Origin: Streptomyces sp. CB02009
GTDB taxonomy: Bacteria; Actinomycetota; Actinomycetes; Streptomycetales; Streptomycetaceae
Reading direction: 5' to 3'
Length of the DNA stretch: 64,000 bases
NCBI RefSeq assembly: GCF_001905825.1
Contig: NZ_LIVV01000002.1
Span: 1,182,441 to 1,246,440, forward strand
The notes under the pieces were generated by a model that was not told the origin of the DNA, ran no database searches, and was given only the letters and a program-made list of their open reading frames with translations. Position numbers and translations under genes: made by a program. This document shows positions 49,729 through 59,300 of this stretch, piece after piece; within the stretch, counting starts at the first letter, position 1; every line of letters starts with the position of its first letter.

Positions 49729-52700
49729 TCAGCTCGCGGCCCGGTACGCCTCCGTCAGCTTGCCGACCGCGCCCGCGGGATCACCCGTGAGCAGCAGATG
49801 GTCCGCGTCGGCGAACGGCTTGGCCGTGGCCTGGGTGAGGTGCCCGGCGATCCTCTTCTGGACGATCTGCCGCGCCACCGCGACGAGCTTGCGCCCCTCG
49901 GCGGAGTCGCCCCGCCCGACCGCCTGCAGCGCCTTGGCGGCGATGCGCAGCGCCCGCAGCGCGGGCTCCCCGCCGGACGGGGCCGGGGTGAGGGTGGTCA
50001 GCCCCCAGCCGTACGGGAACTGCGGGTCATAGCTCCTGTCACCCACGTTGAGGGGCAGCTGGGCCTCCGACTTCGGCCAGGTCACCGGAAGCTGCCCGGT
50101 GAACGGCCGCTTGCCGTAGAGGACGTCGGCGACGCCGTCGCCCTCCGTGCCCGGCAGCCAGGAGGCGACCAGGGCGTCGATGCCCGGGAGCCGGTCGCCG
50201 ATGAGCTGCGGCCGTCCCGAGACGACCAGGACGGCGCACGGCATCGCCGCGCAGACCTTGTCCACCGCGGCCTTGTCGGCGGCCGTCAGTTCGAGGTCGT
50301 TGCCGTTGCCCACGTCGCCGAACCCCTCCGCGTACGGGGTCTCGCCGACCACCACCACACCGACGTCGTAGCCGTCGGTCGGCGCCGAGGCGTCCTTCGA
50401 CCAGCCGATCCCGGCCTCCGGCGCGACCTTCCGCATGCCTTCGAGGATCGTCGTCCCGGTCGTGGTGCGCCCGGACGACCCCTGCCAGCTGATGGTCCAG
50501 CCGCCGGCCTGGTTGCCGAGGTCGTCGGCGTTCGACCCCGCCACGTACACCTTCTGGGAGGGCTTCAGCGGCAGGACGGAGCCCTCGTTCTTCAGGAGCA
50601 CCTGCGACTTCGCCACGGCCTCCCGTGCCACCGCGCGGTGCTGGGCCGAGCCGATCGACGGCAGGTTCGCGGTGTCCGCGTACGGCTTCTCGAAGAGACC
50701 GAGGCGGAACTTCTGGGTCAGGATGCGGGCCACCGCGTCGTCGATCCGGGAGAGCGGGATCCGGCCGGACCCGGCCTCGGCGGTGAGGGTCCGGGTGAAG
50801 TCCTGGTAGTTCGTCGGCACCATGATCATGTCGAGACCGGCGTTGATCGAGGTGCGCACGTCGCTGGGGTAGTCGCCGGGGATCTGGTCGATGGCCTGCC
50901 AGTCGCTGATGACGAAGCCCTCGAAGCCCATGCGGTCCTTGAGGACGCCGTTGATCATCTCGGCGTTGGCGTGCATCTTCACCGGACCCTGCTCGTCCCC
51001 GAGGACGTCGAGCGAGGAGTACGAGGGCATCACCGTGCCCGTACCGCGCTTCACCGCCTCCGCGAACGGCGCCAGGTGCACCGCCTCCAGCTCCGCCCGC
51101 GTGACCTCGGTGACGCCCTGGTCGATCGTGTACGAGCCGGTCGTCGAGGAGCCGAAGGCGGTGCCGCCGTCGCCGACGAAGTGCTTGGCGCTGGTGAGGA
51201 CCTTGTCGTTGCGGTCGAGGTCCGTCCCGTTCCGCGCGCCCTGCATGCCGTTGATGACGGTCTCCATCGCGGTGACCAGCGCCGGGTCCTCGCCGAAGGC
51301 CTCGTAGGAACGGCCCCAGCGCTCGTCGCGCGTCACGCAGAGGCACGGGGCGAAGTCCCAGGGCACGCCGGTCGCCCGGACCTCCTTCGCGGTGACGGAG
51401 CCGGTCCGCGCGGCGAGCTCCGGGTCACGGCCGGCTCCGATGCCGATGTTGTGCGGCATGATCGTCGCGCCGATGACGTTGTTGTGCCCGTGCACCGCGT
51501 CCACGCCGTAGAGCAGCGGGATCTGGTGGCGGGTCGCCTGCGCGCGCAGCTGGTAGGCGTCGACCATGGCCGCCCACGCGGCGGGCGTGTTCGGGGTGGG
51601 GACGGAGCCGCCGCCCGAGAGCAGCGACCCGAGCGCGTAGCCCGCGATGTCGCCCGGGGACCGCAGCGCGTTGCGCTCGGCCTGTGTCATCTGGCCGACC
51701 TTCTCCGCCAGGGACATCCGGGAGAGCAGATCGGCGACCCGCTTGCGTACCGGCAGCCGGGCGTCGAGGTACGGCAGGCCGTGCGCGTTCACCACGATCA
51801 GCGGGTTCTCGGCGGGCGCCTTGGCGCCGTCGACCGTGAGCCGCAGCGGAATCGTCTCGGCGGACTCGGCCGAACCGTCCTTCAGGGTCTGCACGGTGAT
51901 CGAGCGGGTCGTCCCGGAGGGCGTCCCCGCGGGGAACACGACACTGCCCGTGACCGGCCGGTAGTCCTTCCCTGGCTCGGCCCCTCCCGGCTCGGTGCCG
52001 CCGCCCTCCGTCGCGTACGCCACGGTGACCGGCTCGCCGATCGGCCCGGAGCCGGTGGTGGCCACCGAGACGTCGACCCGGGCGCTGCCGCCCTCGTCGA
52101 CGGGGTGCACCACGGACTTCGTGACCACCTTGGTGGTGAGAGCGGGCTCCGCCGTGCCGTACAGCTCGACGCCGTCCAGGGCGAAGGAGCCCGGCCCGCC
52201 GGTCGGGAGCGTGACCGCGTACCCCCACATCCGGTCGAGGCCGAGGACCTGGTCGATGCCGCCGACGGGCTGGTAGTCGGTCCGGTACTGGAACTCGGAG
52301 AACGGGACCTCGACGAGGTGCCAGCCCTCCCAGTCGTCGGTGAAGGAGGTCGTCCACAGCTCGGACGCCTCACCGTTCGCGCCGCCGTCCTTGAGCTCCA
52401 GGGCGATCCGCTTGCCCGAGCCGGGCGGCAGCGGCGCCGTGTTCTGGCCGTACCACCAGAAGCGGATGCCCCGGTACGCCGTCCAGTCGTGCGCCGGCTG
52501 GTCGAAGGCGAAGTCGTGGGTGAAGCCGCCCCAGCCGCTGACGTCGTAGCGGCCTTCGAGGACCGTGCTGCCCTCGGGGGCGTCGGCGCGCTCCCTCAGT
52601 TCGAGCTTCGGGTGCGACTCGGTGGCGTTTCCCCAGGTGAAGATCCCTTCGGCGGGTGGCGACGCGAAGGGGACCTCGCCTTCGAAGCGGTCGACGGCCC

Positions 52701-52818
52701 GGGGCGCGGGTTCCTGGGCGGCCGCGCTCGGCAGGCCGCCGGTGAGCAGACCGGTGAGGACGGCCGTCGCGGCGACGACGGCCGCGCCCACCGTTCTGCG
52801 GGGACGTGCGGATGGCAT
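49729..52818 (-). CDS. Secreted multidomain GH3 beta-glucosidase
   Basis: The ATG at 52818 follows AAGGAG at 5 nt, giving 1029 residues. The order is a signal peptide (about 1-34), a beta-sandwich carbohydrate-binding-like domain (about 45-220, 'HDWTAYRGIRFWWYGQNTAPLPPGSGKRIALELKDGG'), and a Calx-beta-like domain (about 228-330). A GH3 N-terminal domain (about 350-690) and C-terminal domain (about 720-900) follow, then a helical domain at about 925-1029 ('LRALRIAAKALQAVG...AVARQIVQKRIAGHLTQATAKPFADADHLLLTGDPAGAVGKLTEAYR', FIMAH-like). The nucleophile is Asp639 in 'GFEGFVISDW', and 'KHFVGDGG' is the usual GH3 motif. It releases glucose from beta-glucan oligosaccharides. It lies 71 bp behind the GH30 gene and is probably co-transcribed with it. 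Confidence 0.93.
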   Translation of the reverse strand: MPSARPRRTVGAAVVAATAVLTGLLTGGLPSAAAQEPAPRAVDRFEGEVPFASPPAEGIFTWGNATESHPKLELRERADAPEGSTVLEGRYDVSGWGGFTHDFAFDQPAHDWTAYRGIRFWWYGQNTAPLPPGSGKRIALELKDGGANGEASELWTTSFTDDWEGWHLVEVPFSEFQYRTDYQPVGGIDQVLGLDRMWGYAVTLPTGGPGSFALDGVELYGTAEPALTTKVVTKSVVHPVDEGGSARVDVSVATTGSGPIGEPVTVAYATEGGGTEPGGAEPGKDYRPVTGSVVFPAGTPSGTTRSITVQTLKDGSAESAETIPLRLTVDGAKAPAENPLIVVNAHGLPYLDARLPVRKRVADLLSRMSLAEKVGQMTQAERNALRSPGDIAGYALGSLLSGGGSVPTPNTPAAWAAMVDAYQLRAQATRHQIPLLYGVDAVHGHNNVIGATIMPHNIGIGAGRDPELAARTGSVTAKEVRATGVPWDFAPCLCVTRDERWGRSYEAFGEDPALVTAMETVINGMQGARNGTDLDRNDKVLTSAKHFVGDGGTAFGSSTTGSYTIDQGVTEVTRAELEAVHLAPFAEAVKRGTGTVMPSYSSLDVLGDEQGPVKMHANAEMINGVLKDRMGFEGFVISDWQAIDQIPGDYPSDVRTSINAGLDMIMVPTNYQDFTRTLTAEAGSGRIPLSRIDDAVARILTQKFRLGLFEKPYADTANLPSIGSAQHRAVAREAVAKSQVLLKNEGSVLPLKPSQKVYVAGSNADDLGNQAGGWTISWQGSSGRTTTGTTILEGMRKVAPEAGIGWSKDASAPTDGYDVGVVVVGETPYAEGFGDVGNGNDLELTAADKAAVDKVCAAMPCAVLVVSGRPQLIGDRLPGIDALVASWLPGTEGDGVADVLYGKRPFTGQLPVTWPKSEAQLPLNVGDRSYDPQFPYGWGLTTLTPAPSGGEPALRALRIAAKALQAVGRGDSAEGRKLVAVARQIVQKRIAGHLTQATAKPFADADHLLLTGDPAGAVGKLTEAYRAAS

Positions 52819-52889
52819 GCGGGCTCCTTGAAGGGCCTGTCCACGGCCCTGTGCGGGGGAGGGGAACGGAGGGGAGCGGAGGCGGCCGG

Positions 52890-54854
52890 TCAGGCCGCGT
52901 GGTGGGTCCACTTCTGGTTGGCCCCGGCGGTGCAGGTCCAGATCTGCGCCCGGGTCCCGTCGGCGGAGGAGTTGCCGGTGATGTCCAGGCACTTGTTCGC
53001 GCCGGTGTTGACCACGTCGTGCGTGGTCGCGTCGTACGTCCAGCGCTGCGCCGCGGTGCCGTTGCAGTTGTACAACTGGACCTGGGCGCCGTCGGCCGTC
53101 GAACCGCCGGTGACGTCGAGGCATTTGCCGAGCGCCCGGACGCTGCCGTCGGCGGCGAGGGTCCAGCGCTGCGCCGCGGTGCCGTTGCAGCCGTACAGCT
53201 GGACGGGCGTGCCGTCGGCGGTGGCGCCGCCGGCGACGTCCAGGCACTTGCCGGCCAGGCCGGTCAGCGTGCCGGTGCCGGTCTGGCCGCCGCCGGTCGT
53301 CCCCGACCAGGCGAAGGTCGCCGTGGTGCGGGCGGGCAGCGTGTAGGTGAAGGACTGGTTGCCCCAGTCGACCCGGACGGACTGGGCGGAGCCGCCGCCG
53401 TTGTGGGCGATCAGCGCCTTGGAGCCGTCGGAGTTGCGCCAGGCCACGTTCTGGACCGTGCTGTTCGCGGTGGAGCCGATGCGGTACGCGCCGGGCTTCA
53501 CGAACTTGGTGAGGTGGCCCGTCGTGTAGTACTCGACGGTGTAGTCGACCTGCCCGGCCCGGGCGCCGCCCTCCTGCACGGTGATGAGACCGGTGCAGGT
53601 GCCGCAGCCGCCGTTGTGCGGGCCCATGTTCTGGTTGAGCGCCAGGCTCCACTTCACCAGGCTGCCGCTCCAGTTGCGGGCGTAGCCGACGATGTCGCTC
53701 ATGTCCTCGTTGTGCTGGTTCCCGATCCAGGTGCCGCCCGAGTGCTCGGTGCTGAACTGCTTCACCGAGGGGTACTGGTTGTGCACCTGGGTGCCGACGG
53801 CCGGGTCGCCCGCGTAGCCGTGCCAGGCGATGCCGCCGAACAGCGGGTCGTTGCGGACGCCCGCGTCGTTGAGGATCCCGGCGCCGAAGGAGGCGTAGTC
53901 GCCGTAGTTCCAGTCGTGGACGAGGACCTTGGTCGTGATGCCCGCGGCCCGGAAGGCCGGGTAGACGTGGTTCTTGGTGAACTCGACGAGCCCGGCCGGG
54001 TTCCAGCTCATCCCGGGGTAGTTCATGGCGGTGGGGTTGCCCGCCTGGCAGCAGTTGGGCTCGTTCTGCACGGAGAGGTAGTCGACCTTCACCCCGGCGG
54101 CCTGGTAGCTCTGGACGTACTTCACCAGGTACTGGGCGTACAGCGGGTAGTACTCCGCCTTCAGCCAGCCCATCTGGTCCATCCGGCCGTTGTCCTTCAT
54201 CCAGCCCGGCGCGCTCCACGGCACCCCCTTGACCCGGAGGGCGGGGTTGAGCTGCTTGGCCTGCGCGGTCAGCAGCCGGACGCCGGTGTCGTAGCCGTTG
54301 GTGCCGAAGTCGCCGAGGTCGCAGCAGGTGTCGTCGAGGGAGACGTGCCCCGGCCGGGAGAGGTCGGAGGCGCCGATGGGGTTGCGGACGAAGGACAGGC
54401 CGATGCCCTCGGTCGGCGAGAACAGCTTGCGCATCACGTCGTCACGGGTGGCGGCGCTGACGGCGCCGCCGCGCAGCAGATGGGCGGTGGTGTCGGTGAT
54501 CGACGCGCCGCCGCCCTCGAACTGCTGGTACGTGGTGCTCTCGTCGACGGTGATCGTGTGGTTCGCGGTGCCGCCGGCCGGGCCGAACGCGAGGGGGGCC
54601 TGCTGGGCGAGACCGCGGGTGACGGTACGGCCGCCGGAGTCGGAGGTCGTGGTGAGCCAGACGTCGACCCGCTCGCCCGCGGCCTGCGCGGTGCCGGGCC
54701 CGGTGAGGATGAGGCTGCCGGCCACGAGGGCGCCGGCGGTCAGCGCGGTGAGCGGCCGGAGCCGGCGGCCGCGGAACCTGTCGCCCGCTCGGGGCTCTCG
54801 TCTCTCCGCTCCCCGCCGGAGGAACGTGCGTACACGCGTACGTGTGTTATGCAC
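52890..54854 (-). CDS. Secreted GH30 endo-beta-1,6-glucanase-like enzyme with CBM13
   Basis: Start is the GTG at 54854 with GAAGGG 8 nt upstream; a TTG at 54884 is a less likely start. The 654-residue enzyme has an Arg-rich signal peptide (about 1-60) and a GH30 (beta/alpha)8 core (about 65-535) with 'YQQFEGGGASITDTTAHLL'. Acid/base Glu265 is in 'LSVQNEPN' and nucleophile Glu370 in 'STEHSGG'. 'VPWSAPGWMKDNG' is as in GH30_3 beta-1,6-glucanases. A C-terminal CBM13 lectin domain (about 535-654) has three QxW repeats. It probably cleaves beta-1,6-glucan (fungal wall); assignment to a subfamily is inference. It is the first gene of a minus-strand pair with GH3 and is divergent from a LacI regulator. 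Confidence 0.9.
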   Translation of the reverse strand: MHNTRTRVRTFLRRGAERREPRAGDRFRGRRLRPLTALTAGALVAGSLILTGPGTAQAAGERVDVWLTTTSDSGGRTVTRGLAQQAPLAFGPAGGTANHTITVDESTTYQQFEGGGASITDTTAHLLRGGAVSAATRDDVMRKLFSPTEGIGLSFVRNPIGASDLSRPGHVSLDDTCCDLGDFGTNGYDTGVRLLTAQAKQLNPALRVKGVPWSAPGWMKDNGRMDQMGWLKAEYYPLYAQYLVKYVQSYQAAGVKVDYLSVQNEPNCCQAGNPTAMNYPGMSWNPAGLVEFTKNHVYPAFRAAGITTKVLVHDWNYGDYASFGAGILNDAGVRNDPLFGGIAWHGYAGDPAVGTQVHNQYPSVKQFSTEHSGGTWIGNQHNEDMSDIVGYARNWSGSLVKWSLALNQNMGPHNGGCGTCTGLITVQEGGARAGQVDYTVEYYTTGHLTKFVKPGAYRIGSTANSTVQNVAWRNSDGSKALIAHNGGGSAQSVRVDWGNQSFTYTLPARTTATFAWSGTTGGGQTGTGTLTGLAGKCLDVAGGATADGTPVQLYGCNGTAAQRWTLAADGSVRALGKCLDVTGGSTADGAQVQLYNCNGTAAQRWTYDATTHDVVNTGANKCLDITGNSSADGTRAQIWTCTAGANQKWTHHAA

Positions 54855-54959
54855 CTGACAATCCCTTCGCCGTCTCGCGCCCAACGGGCCACTGCAGCAC
54901 GCCTTTTATCAAGGCCTGAAGTTATGAGGCGCCCTTCGGCCCGTCAACCCTTCAAGCGT

Positions 54960-55046
54960 TGTCGGCTCTCATGGGTTGCGTTCGTTCACTGCAAGGACTT
55001 GGCAACGACGCAACTCGCTTGCGAAGTTTGCGATACTCTTGCGTTC
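54960..55046. promoter_or_regulatory. GH30/LacI divergent regulatory region with TTGCG repeats
   Basis: Between the two starts (54854 and 55047), TTGCG occurs at about 54975, 55019, 55028 and 55039, and CGCAA at 55009. CGCAA-CTCGC-TTGCG (55009-55023) is a 15-bp inverted repeat. GATACT (55031-55036) resembles a -10 for the LacI gene. LacI-family dimers typically bind such half-sites, so this is a likely autoregulatory and target operator. Confidence 0.55.
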
Positions 55047-56057
55047 ATGACGCGACGACTTGCTCAAGTGGCCAAGAAGGTGGGAGTCAGCGAGGCGACG
55101 GTCAGCCGTGTCCTCAACGGAAAGCCCGGTGTCTCCGAGGCGACACGGCAGTCCGTCCTCACCGCGCTCGACGTGCTCGGATACGAGCGGCCCACGCAGC
55201 TGCGGGGCGAGCGCGCGCGCCTGGTCGGCCTCGTCCTGCCCGAGCTGCAGAACCCCATCTTCCCCGCGTTCGCGGAGGTGATCGGCGGCGCGCTCGCGCA
55301 GCAGGGGCTGACCCCGGTCCTGTGCACCCAGACCAAGGGGGGCGTGTCCGAGGCGGACTACGTCGACCTCCTGCTCCAGCAGCAGGTGTCCGGAGTCGTC
55401 TTCGCCGGAGGCCTGTTCGCGCAGGCCGACGCCCCGCACGACCACTACCACCAGCTCGCCGAGCGCAACATCCCGGTGGTCCTGATCAACGCCTCCATCA
55501 AGGGGCTCCACTTCCCCTGCGTCTCCTGCGACGACGCCGTCGCCGTCGAGCAGGCCTGGCGCCACCTGGCCTCCCTCGGGCACGAGAGGATCGGCCTCGT
55601 CCTCGGGCCCAGCGACCACGTCCCCTCCCGTCGCAAGCTCGAAGCGGCCCGCGCCGTGGCCGAGGCCGCCGGCGGAGAACTGCCGGACGAGTACGTCGTC
55701 CGGTCGATCTTCTCGCTCGAAGGCGGGCAGGCCGCGGCCACCCGCCTCCTGGAGCGGGGCGTCACCGGCATCGTCTGCGCCAGCGACCCGCTCGCCCTCG
55801 GCGCCATCAGGGCGGCCCGCCGCCGCGGACTCGCGGTCCCCTCGCAGGTGTCCGTCGTCGGCTTCGACGACTCCGCCTTCATGAACTGCACCGAGCCGCC
55901 GCTCTCCACCGTCCGCCAGCCCATCGAGGCCATGGGGCGCGCCGCCGTCGAGCTGCTCTGCGCGCAGATCCAGGGCACGCAGACCGACCCCGGTGAGCTC
56001 CTCTTCGAGCCCGAACTCGTGGTCCGCGGCTCGACGGCGCCGCCGCCGACCGTCTGA
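55047..56057 (+). CDS. LacI-family repressor of the glucanase locus
   Basis: The ATG at 55047 gives 336 residues. N-terminal HTH 'RLAQVAKKVGVSEATVSRVLNGKPGVSEATRQSVLTALDVLGYERP', then a periplasmic-binding-protein-like effector domain with 'VGLVLPELQNPIFPAFAEVIGGALAQQG', 'VVFAGGLFAQ', 'VVLINASIKGLHFPCVSCDDAVAVEQAWRHLASLGHERIGLVLG', 'GIVCASDPLALGAIRAARRRGLAVPSQVSVVGFDDSAFMNCTEPPLSTVRQPIEAMGRAAVELL'. It should release operators when bound by a glucan-derived sugar. It is divergent from GH30-GH3 and co-directional with the two GH87 genes. A T-tailed terminator follows its stop. Confidence 0.93.
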   Translation: MTRRLAQVAKKVGVSEATVSRVLNGKPGVSEATRQSVLTALDVLGYERPTQLRGERARLVGLVLPELQNPIFPAFAEVIGGALAQQGLTPVLCTQTKGGVSEADYVDLLLQQQVSGVVFAGGLFAQADAPHDHYHQLAERNIPVVLINASIKGLHFPCVSCDDAVAVEQAWRHLASLGHERIGLVLGPSDHVPSRRKLEAARAVAEAAGGELPDEYVVRSIFSLEGGQAAATRLLERGVTGIVCASDPLALGAIRAARRRGLAVPSQVSVVGFDDSAFMNCTEPPLSTVRQPIEAMGRAAVELLCAQIQGTQTDPGELLFEPELVVRGSTAPPPTV

Positions 56058-56085
56058 CCCCCTCCGCTCTCAGCTCACCGTTCTC

Positions 56086-56110
56086 CGGCTCCGGCGCCGG
56101 AGCCGTTTTT
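56086..56110 (+). terminator. Intrinsic terminator after the LacI gene
   Basis: A fully palindromic GC stem (56086-56105) followed by TTTTT (56106-56110). It is the most classical Rho-independent terminator of the window and separates the LacI gene from the GH87 genes. Confidence 0.9.
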
Positions 56111-56333
56111 CGTTGACCTGCGCGGATGCGCCGGCCCAACCCCCGTTTCTGTCACGGCTGTTGACAAAGCGGTGACCTGCTAGAAACCTGACACCCCGGC
56201 GGCGCAAAAGATTAACGAGAATGCTCAATAAGTCTGCATCTCGCCGTCATTCATTGTCAGAGTTCCGCTGGGTTCCTGGCGAGAGGCCGTGTGCCGGCTC
56301 CGAACCCGTGGCCCAGCAGGCGGAGAGGCCCAT
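56111..56333. promoter_or_regulatory. AT-rich promoter region of the GH87 pair
   Basis: 223 bp with no gene. TTGACA at 56161-56166 is followed by TAGAAA only 14 nt on (56181-56186), or a weaker later -10. The AT-rich segment about 56205-56260 contains AATAAG-type sequence. It shows no clear TTGCG half-sites like those of the LacI region. Confidence 0.4.
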
Positions 56334-59300
56334 ATGAGAGGCAAAACCCTGAGCTGGCGGCTGACGATCGGTGTCCTGATCGCCGGACTGATCGCCGTCG
56401 GACTCCTTCCGGTGACCGCGTACGCGGCGGCCGCGACCAACCTCGCCCTCGGCAGAACGGCCACGGCATCGGGCGCCCACGGCGCCTACCCGGCCGGCAA
56501 CGTCACCGACGGCGGCCAGCAGTCGTACTGGGAAGGCCCCGCGGGCGCGTTCCCGCACTGGGTGCAGGTCGACCTCGGCGCGGGCACCCGCGTCGACAGC
56601 GTCGTCCTGAAGCTCCCCACCACCTGGGAGGCCCGCTCCCAGACCGTCGCCGTGCTCGGCAGCACCGACGGCAGCACCTTCACCACCCTCGCCGCGCCTC
56701 AGTCACGGGCCTTCGACCCCTCCGCGTCGAACACCGTCACCGTCGGCATCACCTCCACCACGGCCCGGTACGTCCGTGTACAGGTGACGGCCAACACCGG
56801 CTGGAACGCGGCCCAGCTCTCCGAGGTCGAGGTCTACGGCGAGAGCGGCGGCGGCCCGGTCGACCCGCCGCCCACCGGCACCAACCTCGCGCGGAACAAG
56901 CCCATCGAGGCGAGCTCCACGACCCAGACGTACGTCGCGGCCAACGCCAACGACGACAGCACCACCAGCTACTGGGAGTCCGCCGGACTCCCGGCCGACC
57001 TGACGGTGAAGCTCGGCGCCAACGCCGATGTCACGGCCGTGGTCGTCAAACTGAACCCGGCCCAGGTCTGGGGCCCGCGCACCCAGGCCATCCAGGTCCT
57101 CGGGCGCGAGCAGGCCGCCTCCGGCTTCACCTCGCTCAAGGCCCGCGCCGACTACGTCTTCACCCCCTCCACCGGGCAGAACACCGTCACCATCCCGGTC
57201 TCCGGACGCTACGCCGACCTGCGGCTGACCTTCTTCTCCAACACCGGCGCCCCGGGCGCCCAGGTCGCGGAGTTCCAGGTCGTGGGCGCGGCGGCGCCCG
57301 GCCCCGACCTCACCGTCACCGATCTGACCTGGTCTCCGTCCACCCCCTCCGAGACGGACGCCGTGACCGTGAACGCCACGGTGCGCAACGCCGGCACCGC
57401 GGCGGCGGCCGCCACGACCGTCGAGGTCAGTGTCGAAGGCGCCGTCGCCGGTTCCGCCCAGGTCGGCGCGCTCGCCGCCGGCGCCTCTGCGACCGTCCCG
57501 GTCACCGTGGGCAAGCGGCCCATGGGCTCGTACACCGTCTCCGCGGTGGTCGACCCGACCGACACCGTCCCCGAACAGGACAACGGCAACAACAGCCGGA
57601 CCGCCGCCACGAAGCTGGTCGTCGGCCAGAGCCCCGGCCCCGACCTTCGGGTCACCGGGATCACCAGCAACCCGACCAGCCCCGCCGTCGGCTCCGCCGT
57701 CACCTTCACCGTCGCGGTCCAGAACCGAGGCACGACCACCGCGGCGGCCACGGTCACCCGGCTCACCGCGGGCGGCACCACGCTCAACGGCACCACGGGC
57801 ACCATCGCCGCGGGCCAGACGGTCAACGTGCCGATCTCCGGGAGCTGGACCGCCACCACCGGCGGTGCCATGCTCACCGCGACCGCCGACGCCACGGGCA
57901 CCCTCACAGAGACCGACGAGACGAACAACGTCTTCTCGCGCTCCCTCGTCGTGGGCCGGGGCGCCGCCGTGCCGTACACCGAGTACGAGGCGGAGGACGC
58001 CCGGTACCAGGGCACCCTGCTCACCGCCGACCAGAAGCGGACCTTCGGGCACACCAACTTCGCCACCGAGTCCTCCGGCCGCAAGTCGGTCCGGCTCAAC
58101 GCCACGGGTGAGTTCGTCGAGTTCACCTCCACCAACCCGGCCAACTCCATCGTCGTCCGCAACTCCGTGCCCGACGCGGCCGCGGGCGGCGGCGCCGACG
58201 CCACCATCAGCCTCTACGCCAACGACGTCTTCGTCCGGAAGCTGACCCTGTCGTCCAAGCACAGCTGGCTCTACGGCAGCACCGACGACCCCGAAGGGCT
58301 CACCAACCGCCCCGGCGGCGACGCCCGGCGCCTCTTCGACGAGTCCCACGCCCTGCTGGCCCAGTCGTACCCGGTGGGGACGAAGTTCCGCCTCCAGCGC
58401 GACGCCGGGGACTCGGCGTCCTTCTACATCATCGACCTGATCGACCTGGAGCAGGTCGCGCCCCCCGCGGCCAAGCCGGCGAACTGCGTCTCCATCACCG
58501 AGTACGGCGCCGTCCCCAACGACGGCATCGACGACACCGACGCCCTCCAGCGCGCGGTGACCGCCGACCAGAACGGCCAGATCCCCTGCGTCTGGATCCC
58601 CGCCGGCCAGTGGCGCCAGGAGCAGAAGATCCTCACCGACGACCCGCTCAACCGCGGCCAGTTCAACCAGGTCGGCATCCGGGACGTCACCATCCGGGGC
58701 GCGGGCATGTGGCACTCCCAGCTCTACACCCTCACCCCGCCGCACGAGGCCGGTGGCATCAACCACCCGCACGAGGGCAACTTCGGCTTCGACATCGACC
58801 ACAACACCCAGATCTCCGACATCGCCATCTTCGGCTCCGGAGCGATCCGCGGCGGTGACGGCAACGCCGAGGGCGGTGTCGGCCTCAACGGACGCTTCGG
58901 CAAGGACACCAAGATCAGCAACGTCTGGATCGAGCACGCCAACGTCGGCGTCTGGGCCGGCCGCGACTACTCCAACATCCCCGAACTGTGGGGCCCCGGA
59001 GACGGTCTCGAGTTCTCCGGCATGCGGATCCGCAACACCTACGCCGACGGCATCAACTTCGCCAACGGCACCCGCAACTCCACCGTCTTCAACTCGTCCT
59101 TCCGCAACACCGGCGACGACGCCCTGGCCGTCTGGGCCAGCAAGTACGTCAAGGACACCTCGGTCGACGTCGGCCACGACAACCACTTCCGCAACAACAC
59201 CATCCAGCTGCCCTGGCGCGCCAACGGCATCGCGGTCTACGGCGGTTATGGCAACACCATCGAGAACAACATCATCTCGGACACCATGAACTACCCCGGG

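Noticed and set aside
49474..53346. About 1290-codon plus-strand frame opposite the GH3 and GH30 genes
   Set aside because: It spans the PadR gene, two glycosidase genes and their intergenic gap on the wrong strand; no domains were recognised.
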